From an uncultured Christensenellaceae bacterium (GTDB lineage: Bacteria; Bacillota; Clostridia; Christensenellales; Borkfalkiaceae): 64,000 bases of DNA. The position numbers and the translations under genes are program-made. The notes beneath the pieces are model-generated. The model saw only the letters and a program-made list of their open reading frames with translations, was not told where the DNA came from and did no database searches. The stretch is taken from the NCBI GenBank assembly GCA_910586945.1, contig CAJULO010000002.1, positions 62,001 to 126,000 of the forward strand. The letters run 5' to 3'. Of this stretch, positions 9,116 through 17,722 are shown piece by piece (positions within the stretch are counted from its first letter, which is position 1; each line of letters opens with the position of its first letter).

Positions 9116-9149
9116 AGTGCAAACAGTACTTATGTTTGCACTTTAATTT
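9116..9149 (+). terminator. Terminator of the ferredoxin gene
   Basis: A 10-bp stem (9116-9125 with 9133-9142) and a seven-base loop precede TTAATTTTT. Confidence 0.8.
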
Positions 9150-9174
9150 TTAAAATCACATAGAAGGAAGAAGT

Positions 9175-9735
9175 ATGGAAAATTCTACTTTCAAGCAAGA
9201 AAAAGATGCTCTATCTATGGCAGATGATAATCCTTTACTGGTCACGGCAAGCACGGCAATTGATATGAAACTATATAAAATTGCTACAAAAGGATTGGAT
9301 ATAGTACTTATTATCATGATGGCAATGGCAATTGTAATTGTTGCTCTCTGGATTTTACAGTTTTTTATTTTAAAGAATAAAAATGACTACTTTTATTTGA
9401 TTATGGCTATTCTTGATATCATTTTTATTGGTATTATTTATATGTTAAAGTTAAAAACAAAAAAACAGTATAAAAAAGGAGTTGTCAATCATTATAAGTT
9501 TTATCAGAAGTATATCTTTTTAAGCACGATGACAAATGGGCAATGGACAGGAGAAACGAAACTTTATTATAAAGATATCATTCGTAGAAAATATATACCT
9601 GTCTTTAAGGAAGCAGGATATTTAGTTCTCTATTATCAATCTAAATTTATGCCTTTATATATTCATTTACAGGATACTTCTCTAGAACAAGTTGTAAAAT
9701 TACAGGAAATTTTTAAAATAAAACTTTCAAAATAG
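9175..9735 (+). CDS. Small membrane protein, possibly YcxB-like
   Basis: The 186-residue protein has a hydrophilic N-terminus, two hydrophobic helices at about residues 43-65 and 72-90, and a basic soluble C-terminal half (KKQYKKG onward) containing WTGETKLYYKDI. This topology and the C-terminal pattern recall YcxB-type proteins, whose role is unknown. GAAGGAAG lies just before the ATG. It lies between a terminator and the polyamine leader promoter, whose -35 box overlaps the end of the gene, so its regulation is probably separate. Confidence 0.7.
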   Translation: MENSTFKQEKDALSMADDNPLLVTASTAIDMKLYKIATKGLDIVLIIMMAMAIVIVALWILQFFILKNKNDYFYLIMAILDIIFIGIIYMLKLKTKKQYKKGVVNHYKFYQKYIFLSTMTNGQWTGETKLYYKDIIRRKYIPVFKEAGYLVLYYQSKFMPLYIHLQDTSLEQVVKLQEIFKIKLSK

Positions 9736-9764
9736 TTGACAAATTTGAAATAATTTTGTATAAT
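9736..9764 (+). promoter_or_regulatory. Consensus sigma-A promoter of the polyamine operon
   Basis: TTGACA (9736-9741), exactly 17 bases, TATAAT (9759-9764). Both boxes are perfect consensus. The transcript would begin near 9771, some 300 bases before speD. Confidence 0.88.
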
Positions 9765-9770
9765 TTATTT

Positions 9771-10051
9771 CGTTATTGTATTATTTAAGACAATGTAATT
9801 TTCGATTCAAACGAAAAAAGCACGGACAAATTGTCCAAACCCGAGGCTTTGCCTTATTGTTTGTGAATGTTTCAAATAAATATTCACATAATTTTATAAG
9901 ATGGTAACTTGATAACCAGTGCAATATTGCACACTTGTAAAACAATCAATAAGAGTTCGTACTATTCGTTTGAATAACTATAACGACAATTTTTTATTAT
10001 GCGATTGTTTGCAAGGCAATATACTGGATATAAACAGTATGTTGTCTTTTT
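9771..10051 (+). ncRNA. Structured 5' leader, candidate riboswitch upstream of speD
   Basis: No protein gene fits this stretch. An 11-bp perfect long-range stem (9805-9815 with 9965-9975) closes a 149-base domain. Inside are hairpins at 9824-9836, 9844-9854, 9862-9888 (7 bp) and 9919-9932, and two mutually exclusive long pairings: 9856-9862 with 9940-9946, or 9853-9859 with 9947-9953. Downstream sits a terminator hairpin at 10015-10051. This promoter, folded domain, terminator and gene order is that of a transcription-attenuating riboswitch. I cannot assign it to SAM, lysine, ykkC or another class by eye. Ligand and class are unknown. Confidence 0.6.
10015..10051 (+). terminator. Leader terminator before speD
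   Basis: A 12-bp stem (10015-10026 with 10035-10046, two G-T pairs) with an eight-base loop is followed by five T. It ends ten bases before the speD ribosome site GGAGG (10060-10064), so it can gate the whole operon. Confidence 0.7.
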
Positions 10052-10072
10052 CTATACATGGAGGAAGTAAAA

Positions 10073-10831
10073 TTGGGAGAAAAATTAGCACTATATGGTT
10101 TTAATAACCTAACTAAATCACTTAGTTTTAATATTTATGATGTATGTTATGCCAAAAGTGCAAGAGAACAACGCGACTATATTGCCTATATTGATGAACA
10201 ATACAATAGTGAGCGTTTAACCAATATTTTGCAAACATTGACAGATATGATTGGAGCAACAGTTTTAAATATAGCACGACAGGATTATGATCCACAAGGT
10301 GCATCTGTAGCAATACTCATTGCTGAAGGGGGGATGAAGCGTGCGGGACAGACACAATTGGGACATTTAGATAAGAGTCATGTAACTGTACATACTTATC
10401 CAGAATATCATCCAGAAACCAGTCTTGCTACTTTCCGTGTTGATATTGATGTTGCAACTTGTGGGGAAATTACTCCACTTTCTACATTAAATTACCTGAT
10501 TGGTTCCTTCGATTCAGATATTATCACATTAGACTACCGTGTAAGAGGGTTTACACGCGATATGAAAGGGAAAAAGCTCTTTATAGACCATGAACTTGCT
10601 TCTATTCAAGAGTATATTGCACCTGATATTTTACATAGATATGATGCAACGGATATCAATGTCTATGCCACAAATTTATATCATACCAGAATGATGCTAA
10701 AGGAAATTGATTTACAAAATTATCTATTTAAAACAGATGTCTATGAACTTCCACCCAAAGTTCGCTTGGAAATGATAAATAATTTGAGAAAGGAAATGAT
10801 AGAAATCTATAGCAGTAAAAATATCTACTAA
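10073..10831 (+). CDS. speD: S-adenosylmethionine decarboxylase proenzyme
   Basis: SpeD makes decarboxylated AdoMet, the aminopropyl donor for spermidine. The precursor cleaves itself at LDKSHVTVHTYPE, where the serine becomes the pyruvoyl cofactor; downstream FRVDIDVATCGEI and DYRVRGFTRD match the longer E. coli-type class (about 260 residues; here 252). I place the start at a TTG at 10073 because GGAGG lies eight bases before it. The in-frame ATG at 10058 lies upstream of that ribosome site and would add five residues. It is the first gene of the polyamine operon, after the structured leader. Confidence 0.93.
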   Translation: MGEKLALYGFNNLTKSLSFNIYDVCYAKSAREQRDYIAYIDEQYNSERLTNILQTLTDMIGATVLNIARQDYDPQGASVAILIAEGGMKRAGQTQLGHLDKSHVTVHTYPEYHPETSLATFRVDIDVATCGEITPLSTLNYLIGSFDSDIITLDYRVRGFTRDMKGKKLFIDHELASIQEYIAPDILHRYDATDINVYATNLYHTRMMLKEIDLQNYLFKTDVYELPPKVRLEMINNLRKEMIEIYSSKNIY

Positions 10832-10851
10832 TTTTTTAAAAGGGAAGAGTT

Positions 10852-12303
10852 ATGAAGGATAAACGCAATCAAAATTGTGCACCTATATTGGATGCCTTAC
10901 AAGATATGCGGAAAGGACGACTTGTGCCATTCGATGTGCCTGGACATAAACGCGGTAGAGGAAATCCTGAACTTACCGCATTTTTAGGCCAACAATGTAT
11001 TGAAGTAGATGTAAATTCTATGAAACCTTTAGATAATTTAGCACATCCTATCTCCATCATAAGAGAGGCTGAACGACTGATGGCAGACGCTTTTGGAGCA
11101 GAAGATGCCTTCTTGATGGTGGGTGGTACAACATCATCTGTGCAGGCAATGATTATGTCTGTGGCGAAACCCGGTGAAAAAATTATTGTACCACGCAATG
11201 TGCATCGTTCTGTTATGGCCGCTATGGTACTCTGTGGTGCAATTCCAGTTTATGTCAATCCAGAGTGTGATGAAAGGTTGGGAATTGCATTGGGTATGCA
11301 ACTCTCTTCTATACAAAAAGCTATTGCAAAACATAGAGACGCAAAAGCTATTTTTGTGAATAATCCAACTTATTATGGTATTTGTAGTAATTTAAAGGCG
11401 ATTGTAGATTTGGCACATAAGGCAGGTATGAAGTGTATTGTAGACGAAGCACATGGCACGCACTTCTATTTTAATGATAATTTACCAATCTCAGCAATGG
11501 CTGCAGGTGCTGATATGGCGGCAGTGTCTATGCATAAATCTGGCGGTAGCTTGACACAAAGTTCAGTGTTGCTTGTAGGAAAAGGTATGCAGGCAGGATA
11601 TGTGCGTCAAATTATCAATTTGACACAGACAACAAGTGCATCCTATTTATTACTCTCTAGTTTAGATATTTCCAGACGCAATTTAGCATTGCGTGGCAAA
11701 GCAAGCTTTGATAAGGTCATTAGACTTGCAGAATATGCTAGAGAGGAGATAAATGAGATTGGTAATTATTATGCCTATAGCAGTGAATTGAAAAATGGAG
11801 ATAGTATTTTTGATTTTGATAGAACAAAGTTATCTGTCTATACTTTAGATATCGGACTTGCCGGTATAGAAGTTTATGATAAACTGAGAGATGAATACAA
11901 TATACAAATTGAATTTGGAGATTTAGGGAATATTTTAGCATATATCTCTATAGGAGATAGGGAACGCGAAATAGAAAGATTAGTAGGGGCTTTAGCGGAA
12001 ATTAGACGGCGTTTTAAAAAGAGTAAAGTTGGACTGATGCAACAGGAATATCTAGAGCCAATAGTTGCTATGACGCCACAACAGGCATTTTATAGCAATA
12101 AGAAATCCTTGCCATTGCAAAAGACAGAGGGATTTATTTGTAGTGAATTTGTCATGTGTTATCCACCAGGGATACCTATTTTAGCACCAGGGGAGAGAAT
12201 TACAAAGGAAATTCTTGCATATATCCAATATGCTAAAGAGAAAGGTTGTAATATGACAGGACCAGAGGATGCTAAAATTGAAAATTTAAATGTTATTATT
12301 TAG
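10852..12303 (+). CDS. speA: Arginine (or lysine) decarboxylase, PLP type
   Basis: This is a fold-type I Orn/Lys/Arg decarboxylase of 483 residues with the FDVPGHKRGRG motif near residue 26, the DEAHGTHF aspartate region near 200, and the PLP lysine in SMHKSGGSLTQSS near 226. Together with agmatinase (speB) in the same operon it probably converts arginine to agmatine, as SpeA does in Bacillus. Lysine as substrate cannot be excluded from sequence. It follows speD by 20 bases and precedes speE by eight. It is a paralogue of the gene at 4954. Confidence 0.88.
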   Translation: MKDKRNQNCAPILDALQDMRKGRLVPFDVPGHKRGRGNPELTAFLGQQCIEVDVNSMKPLDNLAHPISIIREAERLMADAFGAEDAFLMVGGTTSSVQAMIMSVAKPGEKIIVPRNVHRSVMAAMVLCGAIPVYVNPECDERLGIALGMQLSSIQKAIAKHRDAKAIFVNNPTYYGICSNLKAIVDLAHKAGMKCIVDEAHGTHFYFNDNLPISAMAAGADMAAVSMHKSGGSLTQSSVLLVGKGMQAGYVRQIINLTQTTSASYLLLSSLDISRRNLALRGKASFDKVIRLAEYAREEINEIGNYYAYSSELKNGDSIFDFDRTKLSVYTLDIGLAGIEVYDKLRDEYNIQIEFGDLGNILAYISIGDREREIERLVGALAEIRRRFKKSKVGLMQQEYLEPIVAMTPQQAFYSNKKSLPLQKTEGFICSEFVMCYPPGIPILAPGERITKEILAYIQYAKEKGCNMTGPEDAKIENLNVII

Positions 12304-12311
12304 GAGCGCTT

Positions 12312-13163
12312 ATGGAGTTTTGGTATTCAGAAAAGCATACAAATGATATAAAATTTTCTATTCGTGTAGAAAGACAACTCTATAGTGGCAAAAGCGAGTA
12401 TCAAAAAATTGATGTATTTGAAAGTAAAGAAGTTGGACGCTTTTTGGTACTTGATGAATTTTTGATGCTAACGGAAAAGGATGAGTTTATCTATCATGAG
12501 ATGATATCACATGTTGCTATGGCAGTACATCCGCATATAAAAAAGGTACTTGTCATTGGCGGCGGAGATGGTGGAGTTGTACGAGAGCTTATTCAATATG
12601 ATTCTATTGAACATATTGACCTTGTTGAGATTGATAGTAAAGTCATTGAAGTTTGTATGGAGTTTTTTCCGACTATAACGCAGAGTTTGCAAGAAAGACG
12701 CGTCAAGGTATATCATAAGGACGGTTTACGATTTGTACGCGGATGTCAAAATGAGTATGATTTAATTATTGTTGACTCTACAGACCCATTTGGCCCAGGA
12801 GAGGGACTTTTTACTTTAGAATTTTATGGCAACTGCTATAAAGCATTAAAAGAAGATGGTATTTTAGTCAATCAGCATGAGAGTCCTTTTTATACAGAGG
12901 ATGCTCTCGCTTGTCAAAAAGCACATAAAAAAATATATGCAACTTTTCCTATCTGTAAAATCTATCAAGCACATATTCCAACTTATCCATCAGGACATTG
13001 GTTATTTGGTTTTGCTTCAAAAAAATATCATCCATTACGCGATTTACAAGAGGAGAGATGGAATAAACAGAAAATAAAGTGTAAATATTATACAACAACA
13101 TTGCATAAAGGGGCATTTTATCTGCCGGCATATGTAGAGGAGTTATTAAAAAATGTTGAATAA
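12312..13163 (+). CDS. speE: Spermidine synthase (polyamine aminopropyltransferase)
   Basis: SpeE moves the aminopropyl group of decarboxylated AdoMet to putrescine. The 283-residue protein shows the cofactor-binding GGGDGG near residue 84-89, the conserved VEID acid near 108 and the catalytic VDSTDPFGPGEGLF near 155-168. The N-terminal SGKSEYQKIDVFE is family-typical. GGAGCG lies a few bases before the ATG. Its end overlaps speB by 11 bases, a sign of coupled translation. Product size specificity (spermidine versus longer amines) cannot be judged by eye. Confidence 0.95.
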   Translation: MEFWYSEKHTNDIKFSIRVERQLYSGKSEYQKIDVFESKEVGRFLVLDEFLMLTEKDEFIYHEMISHVAMAVHPHIKKVLVIGGGDGGVVRELIQYDSIEHIDLVEIDSKVIEVCMEFFPTITQSLQERRVKVYHKDGLRFVRGCQNEYDLIIVDSTDPFGPGEGLFTLEFYGNCYKALKEDGILVNQHESPFYTEDALACQKAHKKIYATFPICKIYQAHIPTYPSGHWLFGFASKKYHPLRDLQEERWNKQKIKCKYYTTTLHKGAFYLPAYVEELLKNVE

Positions 13164-14019
13164 ACAAATTGATAGTTTTTTAGGGTTAGGAACAGAATAT
13201 AATACAGCAAAAGTCGTCTTATTTGGAGCACCATTTGATGGAACAACCTCCTATAGACCGGGAACGCGTTTTGGTAGCAATGCCATTCGTCGTGAAAGTT
13301 ATGGTATAGAAAGTTATAGTCCATATCAAGATAGAGATGCTGCCGATTATCCGTTTTTTGACAGTGGGGATATAGATTTAACGATTGGGGATACAGAGCG
13401 TGTTCTTGCACAGATAGAAGAGCGTACAGCAACTATTTTAAAAGATAACAAAATACCATTTATGCTTGGTGGTGAACATCTAGTAACTTTAGGCAGTATG
13501 CGTGCTATAGCAAAGAAATATCCAGATGTACATATTGTACATTTTGATGCACATGCCGATTTAAGAGAGGATTATTTAGGAAACACATTATCGCATGCCA
13601 CTGTTTTGCGTCGTTGTTATGATATTATTGGCAAGGGAAAAATTTATCAATTTGGTATCCGCTCTGGTACGAAAGAAGAATTTCAATTTGCAAAAGAGCA
13701 TACACATATCTTTCCATTTGATTTAGAGAGTGTTGCAAAGGAAGTGGAGGCATTAAAAGACAAGCCAGTATATTTTACCCTTGATTTAGATGTGTTAGAC
13801 CCATCTATCTTTCCGGGTACTGGCACACCAGAAGCAGGTGGGGTAACATTTGAAAAGTTGCGTGAAGCTTGCTACATTGTCACAAAAAATTGTAATATTA
13901 TTGGACTAGATGTCAATGAGCTCAGTCCACCATATGATACAAGCGGTATTTCCACAGTACTTGCTTGTAAAATTGTACGAGAATTATTGATAACTGTATT
14001 GAGTAAAGAGGAAAAATAA
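13153..14019 (+). CDS. speB: Agmatinase
   Basis: Agmatinase hydrolyses agmatine to putrescine and urea. The 288-residue ureohydrolase has the binuclear manganese motifs GGEHLVT near 113, FDAHADLREDY near 136 and DLDVLDP near 215-221, with PGTGTPEAGG after it. GAGG in the end of speE acts as ribosome site, and the start lies inside the speE end. With the speA-like gene it completes the arginine to putrescine route. Confidence 0.95.
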   Translation: MLNKQIDSFLGLGTEYNTAKVVLFGAPFDGTTSYRPGTRFGSNAIRRESYGIESYSPYQDRDAADYPFFDSGDIDLTIGDTERVLAQIEERTATILKDNKIPFMLGGEHLVTLGSMRAIAKKYPDVHIVHFDAHADLREDYLGNTLSHATVLRRCYDIIGKGKIYQFGIRSGTKEEFQFAKEHTHIFPFDLESVAKEVEALKDKPVYFTLDLDVLDPSIFPGTGTPEAGGVTFEKLREACYIVTKNCNIIGLDVNELSPPYDTSGISTVLACKIVRELLITVLSKEEK

Positions 14020-14030
14020 GGAGAGAGAAG

Positions 14031-15290
14031 ATGTCAAAAGTTTTAATTATAGGATGTGGTGGAGTTGCACAAGTTGTAGTACATAAATGCTGCCAACATA
14101 GTGATATATTTAGTGAAATTTGTCTTGCAAGTCGTACAAAGAGCAAGTGTGATGCATTAAAGGCGAAACTTGCAGGAAAAACAAAGACAAAAATTACAAC
14201 AAGACAAGTTGATGCTGATAATGTGCAAGAACTTATACAATTGATTCAAGAGGAAAAACCAAAACTTGTAATGAATATTGCTCTACCATATCAAGACTTG
14301 ACAATTATGGAAGCATGCCTAAAGTGTAAAGTAGATTATTTAGACACTGCCAATTTTGAACCTGAAGATACCAATGACCCAATTTGGCGTGCAAGATATG
14401 AAAAGCGTTGTAAAGAAAAGGGATTTACTGCTTTATTTGACTACTCTTATCAATGGGAGTATCATGAAAAATTTAAAAATGCTGGAATCACAGCAATTTT
14501 AGGTTCTGGTTTTGACCCAGGCGTAACACAAGTATTCTGTGCTTATGCACAAAAACATTTTTTTGACCAAATAGATACCATTGATATTTTGGATTGCAAT
14601 GGAGGCGACCATGGCTATCCATTTGCTACAAATTTTAATCCTGAAATCAATTTGCGTGAAGTTTCTTCTGCGGGTAGTTATTTTGAAAATGGAAAGTGGA
14701 TTGAAATTCCTGCAATGAGTATTAAAAGAGAATATAATTTTGCTGAAGTCGGACAAAAAGATATGTATCTATTGCATCATGAAGAGATTGAGTCGCTAGC
14801 AAAAAATATAAAAGGTGTGCAAAGAATTCGCTTTTTTATGACTTTTGGACAAAGTTATTTGACACATATGCAATGTCTTGAAAATGTTGGTATGCTCTCT
14901 ACTACTCCAGTGGAATTTGAAGGAAAGGAAATTGTACCGATTCAATTTTTGAAAAAATTATTACCAGACCCAGCAAGCTTAGGACCGCGCACAAAAGGTA
15001 AAACAAATATAGGTTGTATTTTTACAGGGAAAAAGGATGGAAAAGAAAAGAGTATCTATATTTACAATGTATGTGACCATCAAGAGTGTTATAAAGAAGT
15101 TGGTTCACAAGCAGTTGCCTATACAACTGGAGTACCTGCTATGATTGGAGCAATGCTCTTTTTAAAGGGACTTTGGACACTAAAAGGGGTACATACTTTA
15201 GAAGAATTTGATCCAGACCCATTCATGGAAGCGTTGAATCTATGTGGATTGCCATGGAAGATTGAAGAAAATCCAACACGAGTAGAATAA
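14031..15290 (+). CDS. Carboxynorspermidine/carboxyspermidine synthase (dehydrogenase)
   Basis: This saccharopine dehydrogenase-like enzyme condenses aspartate semialdehyde with a diamine (putrescine or diaminopropane) and reduces the imine, giving carboxy(nor)spermidine. The 419-residue protein has an N-terminal Rossmann motif VLIIGCGGVAQVVVHKC, LASRTKSKC after the second strand, and the family block GSGFDPGVTQVF near residue 161. The paired decarboxylase is directly downstream (15 bases), which separates it from lysine-pathway saccharopine dehydrogenases. AGGAGAG precedes the ATG. With agmatinase upstream the natural diamine is likely putrescine, making carboxyspermidine (inference). Confidence 0.9.
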   Translation: MSKVLIIGCGGVAQVVVHKCCQHSDIFSEICLASRTKSKCDALKAKLAGKTKTKITTRQVDADNVQELIQLIQEEKPKLVMNIALPYQDLTIMEACLKCKVDYLDTANFEPEDTNDPIWRARYEKRCKEKGFTALFDYSYQWEYHEKFKNAGITAILGSGFDPGVTQVFCAYAQKHFFDQIDTIDILDCNGGDHGYPFATNFNPEINLREVSSAGSYFENGKWIEIPAMSIKREYNFAEVGQKDMYLLHHEEIESLAKNIKGVQRIRFFMTFGQSYLTHMQCLENVGMLSTTPVEFEGKEIVPIQFLKKLLPDPASLGPRTKGKTNIGCIFTGKKDGKEKSIYIYNVCDHQECYKEVGSQAVAYTTGVPAMIGAMLFLKGLWTLKGVHTLEEFDPDPFMEALNLCGLPWKIEENPTRVE

Positions 15291-15305
15291 AATTGAGATA
15301 ATATA

Positions 15306-16412
15306 ATGAGAACACCATATTTTTTAATTGATGAAAAGAAATTAAAGGAAAATTTACAAATTTTAAAGAATGTTGCCGATAAAAGTGGAGCAAAAATTTT
15401 ACTTGCACAAAAGGCCTATTCTTGTTATAAAACCTATCCCTATATGCAAGGCATTCTGTGTGGTAGTACAGCAAGTGGTTTATATGAGGCACGACTTGGT
15501 CATGAAGAAATGGGCGGGGAAACACATATTTTTTCTCCTTGCTATAGAGAGGATGAGATGCCACAAATCTTAAAGTATGCCGACCATATTGTCTTTAATT
15601 CTATAGGCCAACTGCACAAATTTGCAAAACTCTGTAAAACTGCAAGGAAAAGTATAGGATTGCGTATCAATCCAGAATGCTCTACACAAGGTGGAGGAAT
15701 TTACGACCCTTGTGCAAAATATTCTCGTCTTGGCGTGACACACAAAAATTTTGATGTAAATTCTTTGTCCCTACTAGATGGACTACATATGCACACACTA
15801 TGTGAACAAAATAGTGATGCATTACAACAAACAGTGATAGCTTTAGAAGAAAAATTTGGAAAATATCTAAAGCGTTTTCAGTGGTTAAATTTAGGCGGCG
15901 GACATCACATTACGCGTGCAGATTATGATAGAGAGAAACTTATTCAAATTGTACAATATCTCCAGCAGAAATATCAAGTGCAAGTTTATCTAGAACCAGG
16001 AGAAGCAGTGGTGTTAGATGCTGGTTATTTGGTGACGACTGTGCATGATATTGTTGAGAATGATATGCAAATTGCTATTTTAGATACATCTGCAACTTGC
16101 CATATGCCAGATATTATTGAAATGCCGTATACGCCTCGATTGGAAAATGCAGACAAACCAAATAGGAAAGCATATACCTATCGCCTTGCTGGCGGAACTT
16201 GTCTTGCTGGCGATGTTATAGGGGATTATTCTTTTGATTCCCCCTTAAAAATAGGACAACAGCTAAAATTTTTAGATATGGCACTTTACACTATGGTCAA
16301 AACAAATACCTTTAATGGTATACCGTTGCCATCCATTGCTCTATTACAAGAAAATGGAAAAATTGAACTTTTAAAATCTTTTAGCTATGCTGATTTTAAA
16401 AGTCGAGTTTAA
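15306..16412 (+). CDS. nspC: Carboxynorspermidine/carboxyspermidine decarboxylase
   Basis: This alanine-racemase-fold PLP decarboxylase removes the carboxyl group to give norspermidine or spermidine. The 368-residue protein carries the PLP lysine at about residue 36 (LLAQKAYSCY), LRINPE near residue 120, the LGGGHH phosphate-binding motif near residue 200, and the C-terminal GGTCLAGDVIGDY cysteine/aspartate region near residues 299-311. It is the last gene of the polyamine operon and is followed by a strong bidirectional terminator. Confidence 0.92.
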   Translation: MRTPYFLIDEKKLKENLQILKNVADKSGAKILLAQKAYSCYKTYPYMQGILCGSTASGLYEARLGHEEMGGETHIFSPCYREDEMPQILKYADHIVFNSIGQLHKFAKLCKTARKSIGLRINPECSTQGGGIYDPCAKYSRLGVTHKNFDVNSLSLLDGLHMHTLCEQNSDALQQTVIALEEKFGKYLKRFQWLNLGGGHHITRADYDREKLIQIVQYLQQKYQVQVYLEPGEAVVLDAGYLVTTVHDIVENDMQIAILDTSATCHMPDIIEMPYTPRLENADKPNRKAYTYRLAGGTCLAGDVIGDYSFDSPLKIGQQLKFLDMALYTMVKTNTFNGIPLPSIALLQENGKIELLKSFSYADFKSRV

Positions 16413-16450
16413 ATGTAAAAAAGAGTGCTATAGCACTCTTTTTTACATTT
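16411..16450. terminator. Bidirectional terminator between nspC and mutY
   Basis: A perfect 40-base palindrome with A-run and T-run flanks, placed between convergent genes. It can end transcription from both sides. Confidence 0.88.
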
Positions 16451-16461
16451 ATCAAATGATT

Positions 16462-17610
16462 TTAGATATATTTTAAACACCAACGAAATGCAGATGGCAA
16501 GGAAATATTTTCTTGAATAAAAGGTTTATCAAAAAATTGCAGTTCTTGAAAATCCGGTAAATTTTTTAATTGATTTTTACAATTTGGTAAATAAATAGGA
16601 TAAGCAAACATGTGCCAAATGATATGTGTAAAGATATGTTTATGTATTTTTACATCATCAATAATATAGTTATTTAAAGCAAATTCTTGTAAATATTTTT
16701 CTATATCTGTTTTACTCGGCTGTCTATGCTTTCTTCTATCTACTTCATTTTCTTGTAATACATTATCTAACTGAGATATTCTGTTGTGTATAGCTGTATT
16801 AGATATCTTTTTTTGCAAGAGTTTATTTTCTAACATATAAAATCCAAACAAATTTTTTAGCACGCCAGTTTGTCGCTGTATTAGGGCAATATCATTCCTA
16901 TCATGAAAAAGTAGTAGAATATATTCTTCTTCTTTTTGAATAACTTTTTCCTTTTTTAAAGGTAAACTTGCATCTCTTGTTTGACAGTTTGCAAGTAGTG
17001 GACAAGCTAGACAACTTGGAGATTTTGGCGTGCAGATAGTTGCTCCAAGTTCCATGAGACTCTGTGTAAAATCGCCACAATTGCCTGTAGGATAAATTGG
17101 TTGTAATTCTATAAAATACTGTTCACGCAGTAAATCTTGTGGAAGAGCATCATGTAAATAGCGTGAAAGTACGCGGATTACATTGCCATCAACAGCTGGA
17201 GCTTTTTCTTCAAATGCTATTGAAGCAATTGCTCCAGCTGTGTAACTTCCTACGCCTTTTAGTTTTATAAGTTCTTTTGCCTCTCTAGCAAAGCCATTTT
17301 GCACAATTTCTTGTGCAGCCTTCTGTAAATTTTTAGCTCTAGAATAGTATCCAAGTCCTTCCCATAATTTTAAGAGTTCTTGTTCTGGACAATTTGCAAG
17401 GTCTTCAATCGTAGGTAATTTTTCCATAAAATTGTTGTATTTATGAATGACAGCTTCTACTCTAGTTTGTTGTAACATGACTTCACTCACTAAAATACGA
17501 TAAGGGTTTTTATTTTTTCTCCAAGGCAAATCTCGTTTATTTTGTCTGTACCATGGTAATAGAAGTTGTGGTAATTCTTTTAAAAGTGTTTCTCTATTTT
17601 GCATAGGCAT
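16462..17610 (-). CDS. mutY: A/G-specific adenine glycosylase
   Basis: MutY removes adenine mispaired with 8-oxoguanine. The 382-residue protein shows the catalytic Glu in SEVMLQQTRVEAV, the helix-hairpin-helix LKGVGSYTAGAI with the catalytic Asp in PAVDGNVIRV, and the [4Fe-4S] loop Cys-x6-Cys-x2-Cys-x5-Cys (from ICTPKSPSC to ANC). A C-terminal NUDIX-like recognition domain follows (residues about 225-380) but is weakly conserved. The ribosome site is poor; the next Met two codons in is an alternative start. It is a single gene, convergent with the polyamine operon. Confidence 0.93.
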   Translation of the reverse strand: MPMQNRETLLKELPQLLLPWYRQNKRDLPWRKNKNPYRILVSEVMLQQTRVEAVIHKYNNFMEKLPTIEDLANCPEQELLKLWEGLGYYSRAKNLQKAAQEIVQNGFAREAKELIKLKGVGSYTAGAIASIAFEEKAPAVDGNVIRVLSRYLHDALPQDLLREQYFIELQPIYPTGNCGDFTQSLMELGATICTPKSPSCLACPLLANCQTRDASLPLKKEKVIQKEEEYILLLFHDRNDIALIQRQTGVLKNLFGFYMLENKLLQKKISNTAIHNRISQLDNVLQENEVDRRKHRQPSKTDIEKYLQEFALNNYIIDDVKIHKHIFTHIIWHMFAYPIYLPNCKNQLKNLPDFQELQFFDKPFIQENISLPSAFRWCLKYI

Positions 17611-17666
17611 ATAGTACCATAAAATCTATAAAAAAGCAAAGATTATATCTGCCACGACGGAAATTA

Positions 17667-17695
17667 TTGACATTTTAAGAAGAAAACTTTATAAT
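17667..17695 (+). promoter_or_regulatory. Sigma-A promoter for cysS
   Basis: TTGACA (17667-17672), a 17-base spacer and TATAAT (17690-17695), both perfect consensus. Confidence 0.85.
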
Positions 17696-17722
17696 AATAT
17701 AAAAATTTTTAGGAGGGTAGCA

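Noticed and set aside
9919..10104. Open frame of 61 codons in the speD leader
   Set aside because: No ribosome site, it overlaps the folded leader, the terminator and the speD start, and its protein looks random.
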